64,000 bases of DNA, taken from assembly GCF_000685275.1 (NCBI RefSeq), contig NZ_ARYK01000001.1:124001-188000 (forward strand), in the 5' to 3' direction. The stretch comes from Hyphomonas johnsonii MHS-2 (GTDB lineage: Bacteria > Pseudomonadota > Alphaproteobacteria > Caulobacterales > Hyphomonadaceae). The stretch's first letter is position 1. Each line of letters begins with the position of its first letter. A program made the translations under genes and the position numbers. Positions 15,688 through 24,289 of this stretch are shown piece after piece. Under the pieces are notes generated by a model, which saw only the letters and a program-made list of their open reading frames with translations, did not search any database and was not told the DNA's origin.

Positions 15688-16798
15688 ACGAACGCTGGTC
15701 GAAGACCTTGTGACATTGCGCAGCCTTGCCATTGAGGCAGGCCAGCTTGCGCTGTCATATACACGCGAAGGCCAGTCGGCCTTTGCCTGGGAAAAAACTG
15801 GAGGCAGCCCGGTCACCGAGGCGGACCTTGCGGTCAACCAGCTCTGTGCGGCACGCCTCACGCATGCCCGGCCGGGTTATGGCTGGCTGTCGGAAGAGAC
15901 ACTCGACGATTTTGCTGCGCGCCGGAAAGACCGTTGCTGGGTGGTCGACCCGATCGACGGAACGCGCGCCTATATGCGCGGCGATCCGAACTGGTGTGTC
16001 GGCCTCGCCATCGTCGAAGAGGGACGAGCCGTGGCCGGTGTCCTCTACGCGCCTGTCCTTGGCCACCTTTATGAAGCCCGCGCCGGAGCCGGTGCCTTTC
16101 TCAATGGCGAGGCGATCCGTGTGTCCGAATGCGGCAGCGAAGCCGGCTGCAGGCTGATCGCGGCTGAGGAAATGCTGGTCCACAAGGGCTGGCCGGAACC
16201 CTGGCCAATCCTCACGGTCGCCCGCCCCAAGCCGAATTCCACCCTCCTGAGGATGGCCATGGTGGCGTCGGGCGCATGGGATGCCACGCTGACGCTGACC
16301 CAGAAGTCGGACTGGGACCTCGCCGCCGGGACAATCCTTGTCACCGAGGCGGGCGGCGTTGCCACGACGCACAAGGGCGAACCTTTCCAGTTCAACCGGG
16401 AGGTTCCGGCCCAGCGTAGCGTCATTGCGTCTGGAAAACAGCTGCATCCTCTGTTAGTGCGCCGGTCAGGATTTGTGGATATACCTGACCCACAGGAAAA
16501 GGCGGCCAGGCCCGCCGCAACAATCAGTACGGAGCCACTCAAAATGGGCGACGCCCCCAAAGCCGAAAAGCAACTTCTCCACATCGTATTCGGCGGAGAG
16601 CTGAAAGACGTTGCCGAGCTGGAGTTCGAAGACCTCTCCAAAGTCGATTTCGTTGGCGCATTTGCCAGCTATCGTGAAGCCTATGACGCATGGAAGTCGG
16701 CCGCGCACCGCACGGTCGACCATGCCGAAATGCGCTATTTCATCCTCCATGCCCACCGGCTGCTTGATCCGGAGACGGGGGAACACCATCACGTCTGA
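15674..16798 (+). CDS. CysQ/inositol monophosphatase-like enzyme fused to a DUF4170 domain
   Basis: Residues ~1-265 form an inositol-monophosphatase superfamily domain of CysQ type. The metal-site motifs are LSEET, VVDPIDGTRAY and, near the C-terminus, WDLAAGTILVTEAGG. This predicts a Mg-dependent 3'(2'),5'-bisphosphate nucleotidase or related sugar-phosphate phosphatase. Residues ~291-374 are a DUF4170 domain (LLHIVFGGELKDV...AEMRYFILHAHRLLDPETG), which I know as a separate ~80-aa gene next to cysQ in other Alphaproteobacteria. The start is probably TTG 15674, after GAGGAC, overlapping pmbA by 14 bp. ATG 16544, with GGAG at 16531, could also start a free DUF4170 protein. Confidence 0.9.
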   Translation: MPAAERTLVEDLVTLRSLAIEAGQLALSYTREGQSAFAWEKTGGSPVTEADLAVNQLCAARLTHARPGYGWLSEETLDDFAARRKDRCWVVDPIDGTRAYMRGDPNWCVGLAIVEEGRAVAGVLYAPVLGHLYEARAGAGAFLNGEAIRVSECGSEAGCRLIAAEEMLVHKGWPEPWPILTVARPKPNSTLLRMAMVASGAWDATLTLTQKSDWDLAAGTILVTEAGGVATTHKGEPFQFNREVPAQRSVIASGKQLHPLLVRRSGFVDIPDPQEKAARPAATISTEPLKMGDAPKAEKQLLHIVFGGELKDVAELEFEDLSKVDFVGAFASYREAYDAWKSAAHRTVDHAEMRYFILHAHRLLDPETGEHHHV

Positions 16799-16832
16799 CG
16801 CGGCCAAACCGGCGCGCCGCACCGGCGCCCTG

Positions 16833-18560
16833 ATGCGTCTGGCCCGCGAGCGCTTTGCCACGCACTGGCGATGGTTCGTGGCCGGAACGCTGTGCGCCGC
16901 ACTGACGTCCGTGGCTGCTGCGTCTTACGGCTACCTGCTGAAACTTGTCGTGGAAGGGCTCGAGGCTCTCGCCGGGCCTGCACAGGTCGAGGTGCCGACC
17001 CACCTCTGGTGGCTGATCGGCATCATCGGCGTGGCTGCCGTGGTCCGCTCCCTGGCGCTGTATGGCATGACCATCTTCAACAATACCGGCGTGCAGCGCG
17101 CGATTGTCGACATCCAGGACGCCCAGTTCGATGCCCTGACCGGGGGTGACTTTGCCCGTATCGCGGCCGAAGCGTCAGGCGGGTTCGTGTCGCGTTTCAT
17201 CAATGACGTGAATGCCCTGCGCGATGCAGGCCTGCGCATCGCCAACAACCTGACCAAGGGCGTGCTGACGGTGATCGGCGTGTTCATCACCATGCTGGTC
17301 ATGGACTGGAAGCTGACGCTCGTCCTGCTCGTCATCTACCCCATCGCCTTCGCGCCGGTCATTGCCCTCGGCAACCGCGTCCGCAAGCGCTCGCGCCAGT
17401 CGCAGAAACAGATCGGCGAAGTCACTTCCCTGCTCGGCGAGGCGTTCCAGTCGGCGCGCGTGGTGAAAGCCTATGGCCTCGAGGACTACCAGAAGGCCCG
17501 GGCTGCCCGGGGCTTTGCCGAACGCTCTCGGCTGTTCCTGAAAGTGCTGACAGACCGCGCCGCCGTCGACCCGATCCTCGAGATCACCGGCGGCCTCGCG
17601 CTTGTCGGCATTTTGGCGCTGACCGCGTGGCGCATCGCGCAGGGCGACACGTCGCTCGGGAATTTTGTCGGCATTATCGGCGCCATCGCTGTCGCTGCGC
17701 CGGAATTGCGGGCGCTCGGCACACTGAACTCCGTTGCGCAGGAAGGCGGCGCTGCGGCCGACCGTGTATTCGAAATCACCGATGCCGTCCCGGAAATCGC
17801 CGACGCGCCTGATGCGCAGCCGATCGGGAAAGTCACCGGTGCGGTCCGCTTTGACGCTGTTCACTTTGCCTATCCGGATGGCACCGAGGCCCTCAAGGGA
17901 CTGTCCTTCACCGCCAGTCCGGGAGAGACGATTGCCCTTGTCGGCCCCTCCGGCGCGGGCAAGTCAACCGTGTTCAACCTGCTCCTGCGGCTCTATGATC
18001 CGACCGGAGGGAATGTTTCTGTGGACGGAACAGATGTGCGTGATGTGACGGGCGCCAGCCTCCGCGCGAACATGGGCCTCGTCGCGCAGGATGCCGCCCT
18101 GTTCGACGACACGATCCGCGCCAATATCGCGCTTGGTCGCCTCGGCGCCAGCGATGAAGAGATCCAGGCTGCGGCCCGTGCGGCCCACGCGCATGATTTC
18201 ATCCTCTCGCTTCCGGGTGGCTATGACGCCCCTGCCGGCGAAATGGGCCGCAACCTGTCAGGGGGCCAGCGCCAGCGCGTCGCGCTCGCCCGCGCCATCC
18301 TGCGCGGCGCGCCGATCCTGCTGCTGGACGAGGCAACGTCCGCCCTCGATGCCGAAAGCGAAGCCAAGGTGCAGGACGCTCTGGGGAAATTCTCTGCCGG
18401 CCGCACCACGCTGATCATCGCGCACCGCCTGTCCACCGTGCGGGCGGCGGACCGGATCATCGTGATGGAAGATGGTCGCGCCGTGGAAGACGGCACCCAT
18501 GTTGCCCTGATGGACAAGAACGGCGCCTATCGCCGCCTTGTGGACCTGCAGCTCAGCTAG
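16833..18560 (+). CDS. ABC exporter, MsbA-like (fused permease and ATPase)
   Basis: The ~575-aa half-transporter has an N-terminal six-helix ABC exporter domain (about residues 10-300). The nucleotide-binding domain has Walker A GPSGAGKS at about 371, signature LSGGQ at about 475 and Walker B ILLLDEATS with Asp at about 499, plus an H-loop IIAHRLS. It should homodimerise in the inner membrane and export a lipid or hydrophobic molecule. Lipid A core export is a reasonable guess because it follows the CysQ/DUF4170 locus that often adjoins lipopolysaccharide genes. The start is uncertain: ATG 16833 lacks a good Shine-Dalgarno and an upstream non-ATG start is possible. Confidence 0.9.
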   Translation: MRLARERFATHWRWFVAGTLCAALTSVAAASYGYLLKLVVEGLEALAGPAQVEVPTHLWWLIGIIGVAAVVRSLALYGMTIFNNTGVQRAIVDIQDAQFDALTGGDFARIAAEASGGFVSRFINDVNALRDAGLRIANNLTKGVLTVIGVFITMLVMDWKLTLVLLVIYPIAFAPVIALGNRVRKRSRQSQKQIGEVTSLLGEAFQSARVVKAYGLEDYQKARAARGFAERSRLFLKVLTDRAAVDPILEITGGLALVGILALTAWRIAQGDTSLGNFVGIIGAIAVAAPELRALGTLNSVAQEGGAAADRVFEITDAVPEIADAPDAQPIGKVTGAVRFDAVHFAYPDGTEALKGLSFTASPGETIALVGPSGAGKSTVFNLLLRLYDPTGGNVSVDGTDVRDVTGASLRANMGLVAQDAALFDDTIRANIALGRLGASDEEIQAAARAAHAHDFILSLPGGYDAPAGEMGRNLSGGQRQRVALARAILRGAPILLLDEATSALDAESEAKVQDALGKFSAGRTTLIIAHRLSTVRAADRIIVMEDGRAVEDGTHVALMDKNGAYRRLVDLQLS

Positions 18561-18564
18561 GCGG

Positions 18565-19356
18565 TCAGTCGCCTGTAAAGTCAGGCTTGCGGCCTTTCAG
18601 GAACGCACTGACGCCTTCCTTGAAATCATCTGACTGCTGCATCAGGGCGAACGCCTCAAGGTCGCGGTGCCCTGTCGCCCGGGCCAGTGCCAGCGCGGCG
18701 ACATTCACGTCCTGCTTCACGCTTTTCAGCGCCGTCGGGGGCAGGGCAGCGGCCGCTTCGGCAATCTCGCGCGCCCTGGCCATGGCCGTGCCTGCAGGAA
18801 CGACATGGTCGCAAAGCCCCCAGTCCAGCGCCATGCCGGCCCCGATCTTCTCGCACAGGGCCGCAATGCGTTTGGTCCTCGCCGGGCCGACCAGCGCCAC
18901 AAAGCGCGGGATCGAGCCCCAGCTCATGTTCATGCCGCGCTCGACTTCGGGCACGTAGAAGGTGGAATTGTCTGCCGCCACGCGCAGGTCACAGGCGGTC
19001 GCCAGGGCCACGCCGCCGCCCACGCACCAGCCCTCGACAGCACAGATCGTGAGGGCATCAACGTCTTCCCATGCCTGGCACATGCGCGGTCCCCGGCGCA
19101 GCAGAACGCGGCGCTGGCTGAGTGACGATTTTGCTGCCGCCGTGCCTTCGGGGTCTTTCAGGTCTGCGCCCATGCAGAACTGGTCGTCGCGGCCGGTCAG
19201 GATGACGGCGGAAATGTCCGGGCAATCGTGGAAGCCCTGCGCGGTCTCTGTCAGGTCGCGCATCAGCTGCTGGCTCAGCGCATTGGCGCGGTTGCCGGTA
19301 TCGAACCTGACGGTAGCAATCCGGCCTTCGCGCGTGACGCTTACAAGGTCACTCAT
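18565..19356 (-). CDS. Enoyl-CoA hydratase/isomerase family protein
   Basis: The 263-aa crotonase-fold protein has the first oxyanion-hole region around DQFCMGADLKD and the second around CAVEGWCVGGGVALATACDLRVA. A Glu in the segment FYVPEVERGMNMSWG may be catalytic. It could hydrate enoyl-CoA or carry out another crotonase reaction; the substrate is not predictable. The ATG comes directly after the TGA of the DsbA-like gene (TGAATG), so the pair is translationally coupled. It is convergent with the ABC exporter, 4 bp away. Confidence 0.88.
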   Translation of the reverse strand: MSDLVSVTREGRIATVRFDTGNRANALSQQLMRDLTETAQGFHDCPDISAVILTGRDDQFCMGADLKDPEGTAAAKSSLSQRRVLLRRGPRMCQAWEDVDALTICAVEGWCVGGGVALATACDLRVAADNSTFYVPEVERGMNMSWGSIPRFVALVGPARTKRIAALCEKIGAGMALDWGLCDHVVPAGTAMARAREIAEAAAALPPTALKSVKQDVNVAALALARATGHRDLEAFALMQQSDDFKEGVSAFLKGRKPDFTGD

Positions 19357-20031
19357 TCAGGTGTCGCCGGCCGGGCGTTCCTGCGGCAACTGCGCAGCCG
19401 CGTGTTTCAGGAACTTTGCCAGCTTCTCGGCGGTTTCGGCGCCCTGCACAGCGACGGCACGGTTGGCGATATAGGTCGGTACGCCGCTGACGCCCATCTG
19501 GCGGAAGGATTCGGCCTCTTCACGCACAGTCTGCACATCCGCATCGGTCTTCAGCAGGTCAGCCACGATCGTTGCGTCGAGATCGATTTCCCGCGCCACG
19601 TCCACCAGCACCTGATGGTCGCCAATGTCGCGCCCGTCTTCGAAGAAGGCCTTGAACAACGCTTCCTTGGCTTGCACGCCCTTGGCCTGTCCCTGTGCCC
19701 AGCGGACGACGCGGTGGGCGTCGAAACTGTTCGGTCGGCGGGTGATCCGGTCGAAATGATAGGGAATGCCTTCGGCCTCGCCATAATCGATCAGGGCCTG
19801 GCGCATCGAGCCGGAGCGTTCGCGGCTTTCGTCCGAACCGCCGAACTTCTCTTTCATGTATTCCTTGTAGTCGATGCCAGCAGCCGGGATCGTCGGATCC
19901 AGCTCGAACGGGCGGAATATCATCTGAACATCAACTTCAGGAACAAGGGCTCTCGCCGCCTCGATCCTGCGAAGGCCCAGCCAGCACCAGGGGCAGACCA
20001 GATCCGAAACCATTTCAACAACAACTGTCAT
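19357..20031 (-). CDS. DsbA family oxidoreductase (FrnE-like)
   Basis: The 224-aa protein has a thioredoxin-like active site CPWC at residues 13-16 and the FrnE/DsbA-like C-terminal SGVPTYIANRAVAVQGAE with its cis-Pro. There is no signal peptide, so this is a cytoplasmic DsbA-fold protein of the FrnE or 2-hydroxychromene-2-carboxylate isomerase-like type. It may be a thiol-disulfide oxidoreductase or glutathione-dependent isomerase. It leads the two-gene unit with the enoyl-CoA hydratase-like gene. The unit is divergent from a MarR regulator, with a long perfect inverted repeat in the 136-bp gap. Confidence 0.9.
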   Translation of the reverse strand: MTVVVEMVSDLVCPWCWLGLRRIEAARALVPEVDVQMIFRPFELDPTIPAAGIDYKEYMKEKFGGSDESRERSGSMRQALIDYGEAEGIPYHFDRITRRPNSFDAHRVVRWAQGQAKGVQAKEALFKAFFEDGRDIGDHQVLVDVAREIDLDATIVADLLKTDADVQTVREEAESFRQMGVSGVPTYIANRAVAVQGAETAEKLAKFLKHAAAQLPQERPAGDT

Positions 20032-20118
20032 GGCCTCAGCCTATTCCCCACGCCTCATGCACGCAACCAGCGCAACAAGAAGTGATGGACAGGCAAGACA
20101 TCGCGCTTGACAGGAGCG

Positions 20119-20152
20119 GTTATACAATCAATTGTGCAATTGATTGTATAAC
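20119..20152. promoter_or_regulatory. Perfect 16-bp inverted repeat, probable MarR operator
   Basis: GTTATACAATCAATTG and its exact reverse complement CAATTGATTGTATAAC are separated by TG. The repeat lies 16 bp before the marR ATG and 88 bp before the divergent dsbA-like gene, and it is AT-rich in a GC-rich genome. MarR dimers bind palindromes of this kind between divergent genes. A TTGACA hexamer lies just upstream at 20107-20112, but I could not pair it convincingly with a -10 box. Confidence 0.8.
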
Positions 20153-20167
20153 TAGGATGCAGGGCCA

Positions 20168-20653
20168 ATGCGTGACATGAATTTCATAGATGGACATGAA
20201 CTGCGGTCCGCATTCATTGCGTACCAGCTGGAGCGACTGTCCGAACTGATCGTCGCGCAAGGCAACGACATGCTGGACGCGGCCGGGATCACGTTCCCGT
20301 CGCGAGCGGTCTCGACTGTCCTGTATATCGGCGAGCACCAGCCCACTTCGACCGCAGATATTGCCCGTGCGCTTGGCCAGCCTCACCAGGTTGCCTCCCA
20401 GCGCGTGGATATCCTGATCCGGCTTGGCATCATCGAGCGCGTCGACGACCCCGATGACGGCCGGCGCAAACTGCTCCGCCTGACTCGTCAGGGTTCAGAG
20501 CAATTCAAGGCCCTGACAGCGCGGCTTGCGAAGGCGGGCCAGGCCTTCGAGGCCCTTTTCGACGAAATCGGGTGCGATCTCTCCGCCGCCATCCAACGCG
20601 CGGCAGATTCCCTGCTCAGCGTCCCGCTCCTCTCCCGCATGAAAGACAACTGA
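20168..20653 (+). CDS. MarR family transcriptional regulator
   Basis: The 161-aa protein shows the MarR winged helix: recognition region STADIARALGQPHQVASQRVDILIRLGIIERVDDPDDGRRKLLRLTRQG, with the wing at DPDDGRRKL, flanked by dimerisation helices at both ends. ATG 20168 has AGGG nearby. It is divergent from the dsbA-like/echA unit and shares the intergenic palindrome with it, so autoregulation and control of the neighbours is likely. The metallo-hydrolase gene starts one base after its stop, indicating co-transcription. The ligand is unknown. Confidence 0.92.
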   Translation: MRDMNFIDGHELRSAFIAYQLERLSELIVAQGNDMLDAAGITFPSRAVSTVLYIGEHQPTSTADIARALGQPHQVASQRVDILIRLGIIERVDDPDDGRRKLLRLTRQGSEQFKALTARLAKAGQAFEALFDEIGCDLSAAIQRAADSLLSVPLLSRMKDN

Positions 20654-20654
20654 C

Positions 20655-21584
20655 ATGATCCGACTCATATCCTTCTTCATATCGGCCATGCTGCTTGCCA
20701 GCCTCTCGGCCTGCGGAACGCAGAATGCCGCCAAACCGTCGATACTGTTCGCGCAAGCGTGGAACAGTGGCATCGACCCGGATGAGCCGGCGTTCCAGGT
20801 GCAGGCGATCGGTTCAGACACGTTCGTCCTGCGCCAGTCGCTGCGGACAAGTTTCGAGGCGCCCTTCCTCTACCTCCTCGTCGGAGAGACCCGGGCGCTC
20901 CTCATCGACACCGGCGTTGAAGGCGTGGACCTTCGCGCCGAAGTGGACCGGCTGCTTGCGGCCAGCGGGCATGCCGGAATGCCACTCGTGGTCATGCATA
21001 CGCATGGGCACGGCGATCATGTCGGTGGCGATGCCGGGTTTGCAGACCGGCCCGACACGATTGTGGTCGGGCATACGGCAGCCGATGTCGCCGCGTTCTT
21101 CGGGATCGATCAGTGGCCGGCGGATACCGGCACGCTCGACCTTGGTGGGCGCACAGTCGATGTCCTGCCGACCCCGGGGCACCATGACTCGCATGTCATG
21201 GTTTATGATGCGCTCACACGCATCATGTTCTCAGGCGACGCTGTCTATCCGGGACGGCTGTTCTTCGTGTGTGACAAGGCTGGCGAGTATGCGGCTTCCA
21301 TCAGACGTGTCGCCGAATTTGCGGAGACCCATCAGGTCGACTGGCTGCTGGGTGGGCATGTGGAAATGAAGGCAGAGGCGGGCCAGGCGTTCAATGGCGA
21401 GAGTGCGTCGCGCCGCGGCGAACACGTGCTGGAACTGCCGGGCAGCGCCCTTGCCGACGTGAAGGCGGCGTTCGACGGAATCGGTGACTATCCGCGCGTG
21501 ACACCCTTTCCCGAATTCATGCTTCTGCCGCATCCGGCAGACCCGACAGGCATGTCTCCGCCGGACTGGTGCAAGCCTGACTAG
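20655..21584 (+). CDS. MBL-fold metallo-hydrolase lipoprotein
   Basis: The 309-aa precursor has a signal peptide with lipobox LSA-C at about residue 20, so it should be a periplasmic lipoprotein. The metal-binding motif HTHGHGDH (His115, His117, Asp121, His122) and downstream ligands (TPGHHDSH, FSGDAVYPGR, LLGGHVEM) show a dinuclear metallo-beta-lactamase fold. Candidate reactions include lactone, thioester or other ester hydrolysis; a substrate cannot be assigned. It begins one base after the marR stop, so it is probably under that regulator's control. Confidence 0.9.
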   Translation: MIRLISFFISAMLLASLSACGTQNAAKPSILFAQAWNSGIDPDEPAFQVQAIGSDTFVLRQSLRTSFEAPFLYLLVGETRALLIDTGVEGVDLRAEVDRLLAASGHAGMPLVVMHTHGHGDHVGGDAGFADRPDTIVVGHTAADVAAFFGIDQWPADTGTLDLGGRTVDVLPTPGHHDSHVMVYDALTRIMFSGDAVYPGRLFFVCDKAGEYAASIRRVAEFAETHQVDWLLGGHVEMKAEAGQAFNGESASRRGEHVLELPGSALADVKAAFDGIGDYPRVTPFPEFMLLPHPADPTGMSPPDWCKPD

Positions 21585-21602
21585 GGGGCGGGTTCGCCCG
21601 TC

Positions 21603-21878
21603 CTACTTCTTTCGTCCGCCCAGCACGGCGACCAGTTCTTCCACCTTCTCCCGCCGTTCATTCATGTCATCGCCTTCCAGCGCGTGCTCGACGCAGGTTG
21701 AGATATGATCGTCGAGGACCAGGCCTTCGAGCCCCGTCAACGCTGCCTTGATGGCCTGCACCTGCCGCACGACGTCGATACAATAGCGGTCTTCCGCCAC
21801 CATCTTCGCCACGCCGCGCACCTGTCCTTCGATGCGGGCAAGGCGCTTGACGGCGCTGTCTCTGGTTTCAGGTGTCAT
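21603..21878 (-). CDS. csoR: CsoR-type copper-sensing repressor
   Basis: The 91-aa all-helical protein belongs to the CsoR/RcnR/FrmR family. Start MTPETRDSAVKRLARIEGQVRGV is typical. The metal ligands of copper-sensing members (Cys, His, Cys) are visible as YCIDVV and DDHISTCVEHA. It lies 13 bp downstream of copA on the same strand, so the two form an operon. A CsoR-like operator precedes copA. Copper(I) binding would release the repressor and switch on the exporter. Confidence 0.93.
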   Translation of the reverse strand: MTPETRDSAVKRLARIEGQVRGVAKMVAEDRYCIDVVRQVQAIKAALTGLEGLVLDDHISTCVEHALEGDDMNERREKVEELVAVLGGRKK

Positions 21879-21891
21879 GGCAACGGGTTCC

Positions 21892-24147
21892 TCAAAGTTT
21901 CACACTGCGCAGGCGCAGCGCATTGGCAATCACCGATACCGATGACAGGCTCATCGCGGCAGCGGCAATCATCGGGCTCAGCAACAGGCCGAAGACCGGG
22001 TAGAGTATACCTGCCGCCAGCGGAACGCCCAGTGTATTGTAGACGAAGGCGAAGAACAGGTTCTGCCGGATATTGCGCATGGTCGCGCGGCTGAGTGTGA
22101 TCGCCTTTGCGATGCCAGCCATGTCGCCTTTGACCAGCGTCACGCCGGCGCTTTCCATGGCGACATCCGTGCCTGTTCCCATTGCGATGCCGACATTGGC
22201 CTGCGCAAGGGCCGGGGCGTCGTTGATGCCGTCACCGGCCATCGCCACGACCGCGCCAGCGGCCTGGAGTTCCGTCACGATCCGGTTCTTGTCTTCAGGC
22301 GAAACGTCGGCGCGCACATCGTCGATGCCCACCTGGCGGGCCACGGCAAGGGCCGTTGCCGCGTTATCGCCGGTCAGCATTACCACTTTCAGGCCCTGCG
22401 CATGCAGGCGTGCGATCGCATCCTGTGTTGTCGCCTTGATCGGGTCTGCCACGCCGACCAGGCCCGCCGCCCGGCCATCGACCGCCACGAACATCACGGT
22501 CTGGCCATCCTGGCGATGGGCATCTGCTGCGGCGGCGCGCGCTTCGTCGAAGCCGCCGATCCGACGCATCATCTTCTCGTTGCCGATGGCGACGGACTGG
22601 CCATCCACGCGAGCCTGTGCGCCCTCGCCGGTGACGGATTCGAAATCCTCCGCCGCTTTTGCCTCGATGCCGCGCTGTTTGGCGCCCTCAACGATGGCGG
22701 CTGCCAGCGGATGCTCGCTTGCGGCCTCGACGGCGGCAACCAGCGCCAGCAGGCCTGCCTCGTCCCAGCCTTCGGCTGGCTCAACGGTCACCAGTTTCGG
22801 TTTGCCTTCGGTCAGGGTGCCCGTCTTGTCGACCACGACCGTGTCGACCTTTTCCAGTGTCTCCAGCGCTTCGGCATTGCGGATCAGGATGCCGTTCTGC
22901 GCGCCCTTGCCGGTGCCCACCATGATCGACATCGGCGTTGCCAGTCCCAGCGCACAGGGGCAGGCGATGATCAGGACAGCGACAGCATTGACCAGCGCAA
23001 AAGCCAGCGCCGGATCCGGGCCGAACACGGCCCAGACAATGAAGGTGAGCATGGCCACCGCCACGACAGCCGGCACGAACCAGGCTGCCACGATATCGAC
23101 CAGCCGCTGGATCGGGGCCCGCGACCGCTGCGCTTCCGACACCATGCGCACGATCTGGGCCAGCACCGTGTCGTCGCCGACATGTGTTGCCGTGATCACC
23201 AGCGTGCCTGTTGCGTTCACCGTGCCGCCGGTCACCCGGTCGCCTGCCGCCTTGGCCACCGGTACGGCCTCGCCAGTGACCATGGACTCGTCCACGCTCG
23301 ACTTGCCGTCGACGACCTCGCCGTCCACCGGCACTTTCTCGCCCGGCCGGATGCGCAGGCGGTCGCCGGTTTTGACTTCATCAAGATCGACATCTTCCTC
23401 GCTGCCGTCCTCGCGGATGATGCGCGCCGTTGGCGGGGTCAGCTGCAAAAGGGCCCGGATCGCACCGGAGGTCGAGCTGCGCGCCTTCAGTTCAAGCACC
23501 TGCCCGAGCAGCACCAGCGCGGTGATCACCGCCGCGGCCTCGTAATAGACATGCACCGCGCCATTCATGTCGCGGAAATTGTCCGGGAATACGCCCGGCG
23601 CCACGGTCGCCACCAGGCTGAACAGGAACGCCGTGCCGACGCCCAGCGCGATCAGCGTGAACATGTTCGGGTTCATGCTCCTGATCGAGCGCCAGCCGCG
23701 CACGAAGAAGGGCGCTGCGCCCCACAGCACCACGGGCGCTGCCAGCGCCAGCTGGATCCATGCTGCCCAGCCTGCCGGGACAAGGGCGTGCAACGGCATG
23801 CCGGGGATCATGTCGCTCATGGCATAGACGAACAGGGGCAGGGCGAACGCCGTGCTGATCCAGAACCGGCGAGTCATGTCATCGAGTTCGCTCGTGTCCT
23901 CGTCCAGGGTCGCCGATTCCGGTTCCAGTGCCATGCCGCAGATCGGGCAGCCGGTATTGGATGTCTCACGCACCTGCGGGTGCATCGGGCAGGTCCACAC
24001 GGTGCCGGTATAGCCGCCCGGGACATGGTCATAGGCGCCGTCCGGCTTTCCGGCCTTGGCGCCATCATCATGGCAGCAGGCATGTGCCGCAGGTTCGCTG
24101 TGGTGCGTGTGATCGTGGTGGGAGTGGTCGTTGGAAGGCGTGTTCAT
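21892..24147 (-). CDS. copA: Copper-exporting P1B-type ATPase
   Basis: The 751-aa protein starts with a His-rich stretch (HSHHDHTHH) and a heavy-metal binding motif TCPMHPQV...[11 protein letters not shown] instead of classical CxxC ferredoxin-like domains. It then has eight predicted helices. The intramembrane metal site is CPC (396-398), the phosphorylation motif DKTGT starts at Asp440, and a later [10 protein letters not shown] is the hinge motif. It should pump Cu(I) out of the cytoplasm across the inner membrane. GGAGC lies eight bases before the ATG. Co-encoded csoR and the upstream operator support copper as the cargo. Confidence 0.95.
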   Translation of the reverse strand: MNTPSNDHSHHDHTHHSEPAAHACCHDDGAKAGKPDGAYDHVPGGYTGTVWTCPMHPQVRETSNTGCPICGMALEPESATLDEDTSELDDMTRRFWISTAFALPLFVYAMSDMIPGMPLHALVPAGWAAWIQLALAAPVVLWGAAPFFVRGWRSIRSMNPNMFTLIALGVGTAFLFSLVATVAPGVFPDNFRDMNGAVHVYYEAAAVITALVLLGQVLELKARSSTSGAIRALLQLTPPTARIIREDGSEEDVDLDEVKTGDRLRIRPGEKVPVDGEVVDGKSSVDESMVTGEAVPVAKAAGDRVTGGTVNATGTLVITATHVGDDTVLAQIVRMVSEAQRSRAPIQRLVDIVAAWFVPAVVAVAMLTFIVWAVFGPDPALAFALVNAVAVLIIACPCALGLATPMSIMVGTGKGAQNGILIRNAEALETLEKVDTVVVDKTGTLTEGKPKLVTVEPAEGWDEAGLLALVAAVEAASEHPLAAAIVEGAKQRGIEAKAAEDFESVTGEGAQARVDGQSVAIGNEKMMRRIGGFDEARAAAADAHRQDGQTVMFVAVDGRAAGLVGVADPIKATTQDAIARLHAQGLKVVMLTGDNAATALAVARQVGIDDVRADVSPEDKNRIVTELQAAGAVVAMAGDGINDAPALAQANVGIAMGTGTDVAMESAGVTLVKGDMAGIAKAITLSRATMRNIRQNLFFAFVYNTLGVPLAAGILYPVFGLLLSPMIAAAAMSLSSVSVIANALRLRSVKL

Positions 24148-24184
24148 ATGCAGTTGCTCCGCCGAGGTGTCTGATCTGCATATG

Positions 24185-24207
24185 ATACCCTATGGGGGTA
24201 TATTCAA
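24185..24207 (-). promoter_or_regulatory. CsoR-like operator in copA promoter
   Basis: On the minus strand ATACCC-CCATA-GGGTAT is an inverted repeat with the A/T-rich ends and G-tract/C-tract centre typical of CsoR sites. It lies about 38 bp upstream of the copA ATG. A TTGAAT hexamer (24202-24207 complement) just before it could be the -35 element, placing the operator in the promoter spacer. The repeat is seen; CsoR binding is inferred from the adjacent csoR gene. Confidence 0.75.
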
Positions 24208-24289
24208 GGCATGATTCCAACCGCGCCTCGAAGCGGCTTCTGTCTGTCTGTCTGTCCATGAATTGGTCTTGCCCGAAGAGAGCAGGCTT

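Noticed and set aside
22073-24174. Two long plus-strand open frames opposite copA
   Set aside because: Low-complexity products (Ser/Thr/Ala or Arg/His rich) without motifs; the minus strand encodes an unmistakable copper ATPase.
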